This document shows positions 7,227 to 8,320 of a DNA stretch of 8,320 nucleotides, one piece after another. This DNA comes from Erysipelotrichaceae bacterium (GTDB lineage: Bacteria; Bacillota_I; Bacilli_A; Erysipelotrichales; Erysipelotrichaceae). The position numbers were made by a program, and so were the translations under genes. Each line of letters opens with the position of its first letter. Within the stretch, counting starts at the first letter, position 1. The stretch lies in the NCBI GenBank assembly GCA_003520745.1, contig DOUE01000004.1:57290-65609 (forward strand), read 5' to 3'. The notes beneath the pieces were generated by a model. The model was not told where the DNA came from. It searched no databases and was given only the letters and a program-made list of their open reading frames with translations.

Positions 7227-7258
7227 TAAGAAAGTGGAATACAATTCTGAAAATGCAT

Positions 7259-7735
7259 TCATTTCATCGGGAATTCCATTCGCGTAAACACATAGTCTGA
7301 AAGTCGATTCAAGTAAACGCTTAACCCGACCGGCAGTTCCTGCGTCTTGCCTAAGCGTACGACTTGGCGTTCCGCCCGGCGTACGATCGCACGAAGCCAA
7401 TGCAGACGGGCGTTCCTGACATCGTCGAACGGATACACGAAACCCTTGAAAACATCCTGGCATCGTGCGATCTCGCCTTCAAGATATTCGATCCGTTTCA
7501 AGGCATCGAAGTCCTTGACTTCAAACCCCGCCAACAACGAACAAAAACGGACCAAATCGAACGTGAGGGATTCCCACGTCGACCGATCCAGTTGGTTTTC
7601 GGATTGCACAAGGATGATCGAACTTTGAAGTTCGTCCAATACACCCAAGGTTTCGATGATCAAACTATCCTTTTCCACTCTTTTACCGGATACCCCCGTT
7701 GTCCCGTGGTCCCCGGTTTTCGTCATGACGCCCAT
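7259..7735 (-). CDS. PduO-type cob(I)alamin adenosyltransferase
   Basis: This 158-residue protein transfers the adenosyl group of ATP to cob(I)alamin, making the cofactor that NrdJ needs. Seen: the N-terminal nucleotide-binding TKTGDHGTT (5-13) and GKRVEKDS (17-24); LDELQSS (33-39), where D34 matches the conserved Asp; and a C-terminal helix pair LRAIVRRAERQVV (114-126) and YLNRLSDYVF (141-150), the clearest family signatures. It is shorter than the usual 180-190 residues. The loop that usually reads LPGG before the RRAER helix is YPFDD here (101-105). The start is well supported: GGGAGGG lies about 5 bases before the ATG at 7735. The upstream membrane-protein gene overlaps it by 53 bases, and nrdJ begins 76 bases after its stop. 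It probably acts in the cytoplasm as a trimer, as known for the family. It could be called cobO-like in function, but the fold is PduO. Confidence 0.88.
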   Translation of the reverse strand: MGVMTKTGDHGTTGVSGKRVEKDSLIIETLGVLDELQSSIILVQSENQLDRSTWESLTFDLVRFCSLLAGFEVKDFDALKRIEYLEGEIARCQDVFKGFVYPFDDVRNARLHWLRAIVRRAERQVVRLGKTQELPVGLSVYLNRLSDYVFTRMEFPMK

Positions 7736-8243
7736 TTTTACCCTCCCATCGCCGCATCAGGGTCGTAAACGCCCGATGCATCGGTACCAAACAAACCAAT
7801 ATGAGTATATAATTCGAGATTCCGTGGACGATGTCAAACGAGATGCCCCGAATCCAATACGCGATGCCCATGGAGACGCCGTAGAGCACGGCGTGCTGGA
7901 GGGAAAACAGGAAACCGAAGCCCAGTCCGAACAAGCCGCCAAGCAGCGCCCAGCGGTCGGGATTGACCCCGTTGATCTTTTTAAACAGAACGGAGATGCT
8001 CATCCAAAGCGGCCAGATCCACAAATAGCCGATCACCCAATCCCCCAGTCCCCAGACCAAGGCTTCCAACACGGCGAAAACGACACTCACCAACAAGGCG
8101 TCCACCGGTTCCAGATGTAATGCGACCAAGAGGAAAAGAAGGGTGACGAGTTCGACATTGGGGATGAAGGCCAACCCGACCTGGGCGGCGAAAATCGTCG
8201 CCGCCAGTGCCGAGATCAGTACGATCCGCTTAACCGGTTTCAT
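7683..8243 (-). CDS. Small integral membrane protein, probable ECF transporter S component, candidate for cobalamin
   Basis: The 186-residue product has about six hydrophobic segments (roughly 6-24, 30-44, 48-68, 70-86, 98-126, 140-157), the size and topology of an ECF S component. These bind a vitamin and work with a shared EcfT/EcfA energising module encoded elsewhere. Supporting details are small-residue AxxxA spacing in the first helix (A15, A19), of the kind that contacts EcfT; IPNVELVTLL (27-36); and FDIVHGISNYIL (136-147), resembling the last helix of several S components. B12 as substrate is inferred from the adenosyltransferase and nrdJ that follow; the sequence itself does not show it. 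The start overlaps the preceding stop as TAATG, suggesting coupled translation, because only a weak ribosome binding site is visible. The last 17 or so residues are hydrophilic and lie within the adenosyltransferase gene, an unusually long overlap. Confidence 0.75.
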   Translation of the reverse strand: MKPVKRIVLISALAATIFAAQVGLAFIPNVELVTLLFLLVALHLEPVDALLVSVVFAVLEALVWGLGDWVIGYLWIWPLWMSISVLFKKINGVNPDRWALLGGLFGLGFGFLFSLQHAVLYGVSMGIAYWIRGISFDIVHGISNYILILVCLVPMHRAFTTLMRRWEGKNGRHDENRGPRDNGGIR

Positions 8244-8320
8244 TATTCAAAACTCGAGGTGAAGGTAAAGGTAAACAAATCCTTATCGTAGATCGGAGCT
8301 TGGTCGATGCCTGAACAATA
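8243..8320 (-). CDS. 3' end of an upstream gene, 5' part outside the window
   Basis: On the minus strand the frame is open from the window edge to a TAA at 8243-8245, whose last base begins the ATG of the membrane protein gene. The visible tail is 25 residues, including GIDQAPIYDKDLFTFTFTS and ending in Phe-Glu. The alternating Phe and Thr with the PIYDKD turn resembles the last strands of the DUF4430 or transcobalamin-C-like beta domain, often found in genes beside ECF-type vitamin transporters in Bacillota. With so few residues this is only a suggestion. The one-base TAATG overlap makes a shared transcript with the membrane protein gene nearly certain. Confidence 0.6.
   Translation of the reverse strand, partial: YCSGIDQAPIYDKDLFTFTFTSSFE

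Noticed and set aside
7183..7227. Longer NrdJ starting at the ATG of 7227 or 7188
   Set aside because: The 7227 ATG overlaps the TG of the extended -10 box, and the 7188 ATG is only 2 bases from the ribosome binding site.
7183..7258. NrdR box or cobalamin riboswitch ahead of nrdJ
   Set aside because: No pair of NrdR-like 16-base boxes is seen, and the 76-base gap is too short for a cobalamin riboswitch.
7364..8120. Plus-strand open frames antisense to the adenosyltransferase and membrane protein genes
   Set aside because: They shadow genes with clear family motifs and membrane helices, and their products show no domain.
1..8320. Mobile element, CRISPR array, tRNA or rRNA
   Set aside because: No transposase or integrase product, no spaced direct repeats and no RNA gene fold were found; nearly all bases are explained by genes.

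Overview
The window reads as chromosomal DNA of a Bacillota-type (Gram-positive lineage) bacterium with about half G+C by eye. The pointers are strong GGAGG-type ribosome binding sites, a FemABX-family cross-bridge enzyme beside a D-aspartate ligase and an aspartate racemase, an ECF-type vitamin uptake component, and an adenosylcobalamin-dependent ribonucleotide reductase. Tryptophan is TGG and several genes end in TGA, so the standard code is used and a mycoplasma-type code is excluded. I cannot name the genus.

Left part, + strand. The window opens inside a gene of unknown function (3-434) closed by a hairpin terminator. Next comes a three-gene peptidoglycan cross-bridge module: a FemX-like aminoacyltransferase (546-1838), an ATP-grasp D-aspartate ligase (1877-3067) and an aspartate racemase (3064-3759). 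The ligase and racemase overlap by 4 bases. The racemase would make D-Asp, the ligase would attach it to the stem peptide of the wall precursor, and the FemX-like enzyme would add an amino acid from aminoacyl-tRNA. The module ends in a terminator, followed closely by a class I SAM-dependent methyltransferase of unknown substrate (3798-4625).

Centre. A strong hairpin with a TTCG loop (4627-4652) separates the methyltransferase from the convergent minus-strand genes and probably ends transcription both ways.

Right part, - strand, read from right to left. The order is the 3' end of an unidentified gene (8243-8320), a small membrane protein resembling an ECF transporter S component (7683-8243), a PduO-type cob(I)alamin adenosyltransferase (7259-7735), and the B12-dependent ribonucleotide reductase NrdJ (4666-7182). 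Together these read as a B12 supply-and-use locus: uptake, conversion to adenosylcobalamin, then use in dNTP synthesis.

Three likely promoters (upstream of femX, the ligase and nrdJ) share an extended -10 form (TGn plus a TATAAT-like hexamer) with short leaders. No mobile elements, tRNA, rRNA, CRISPR or long repeats were seen.
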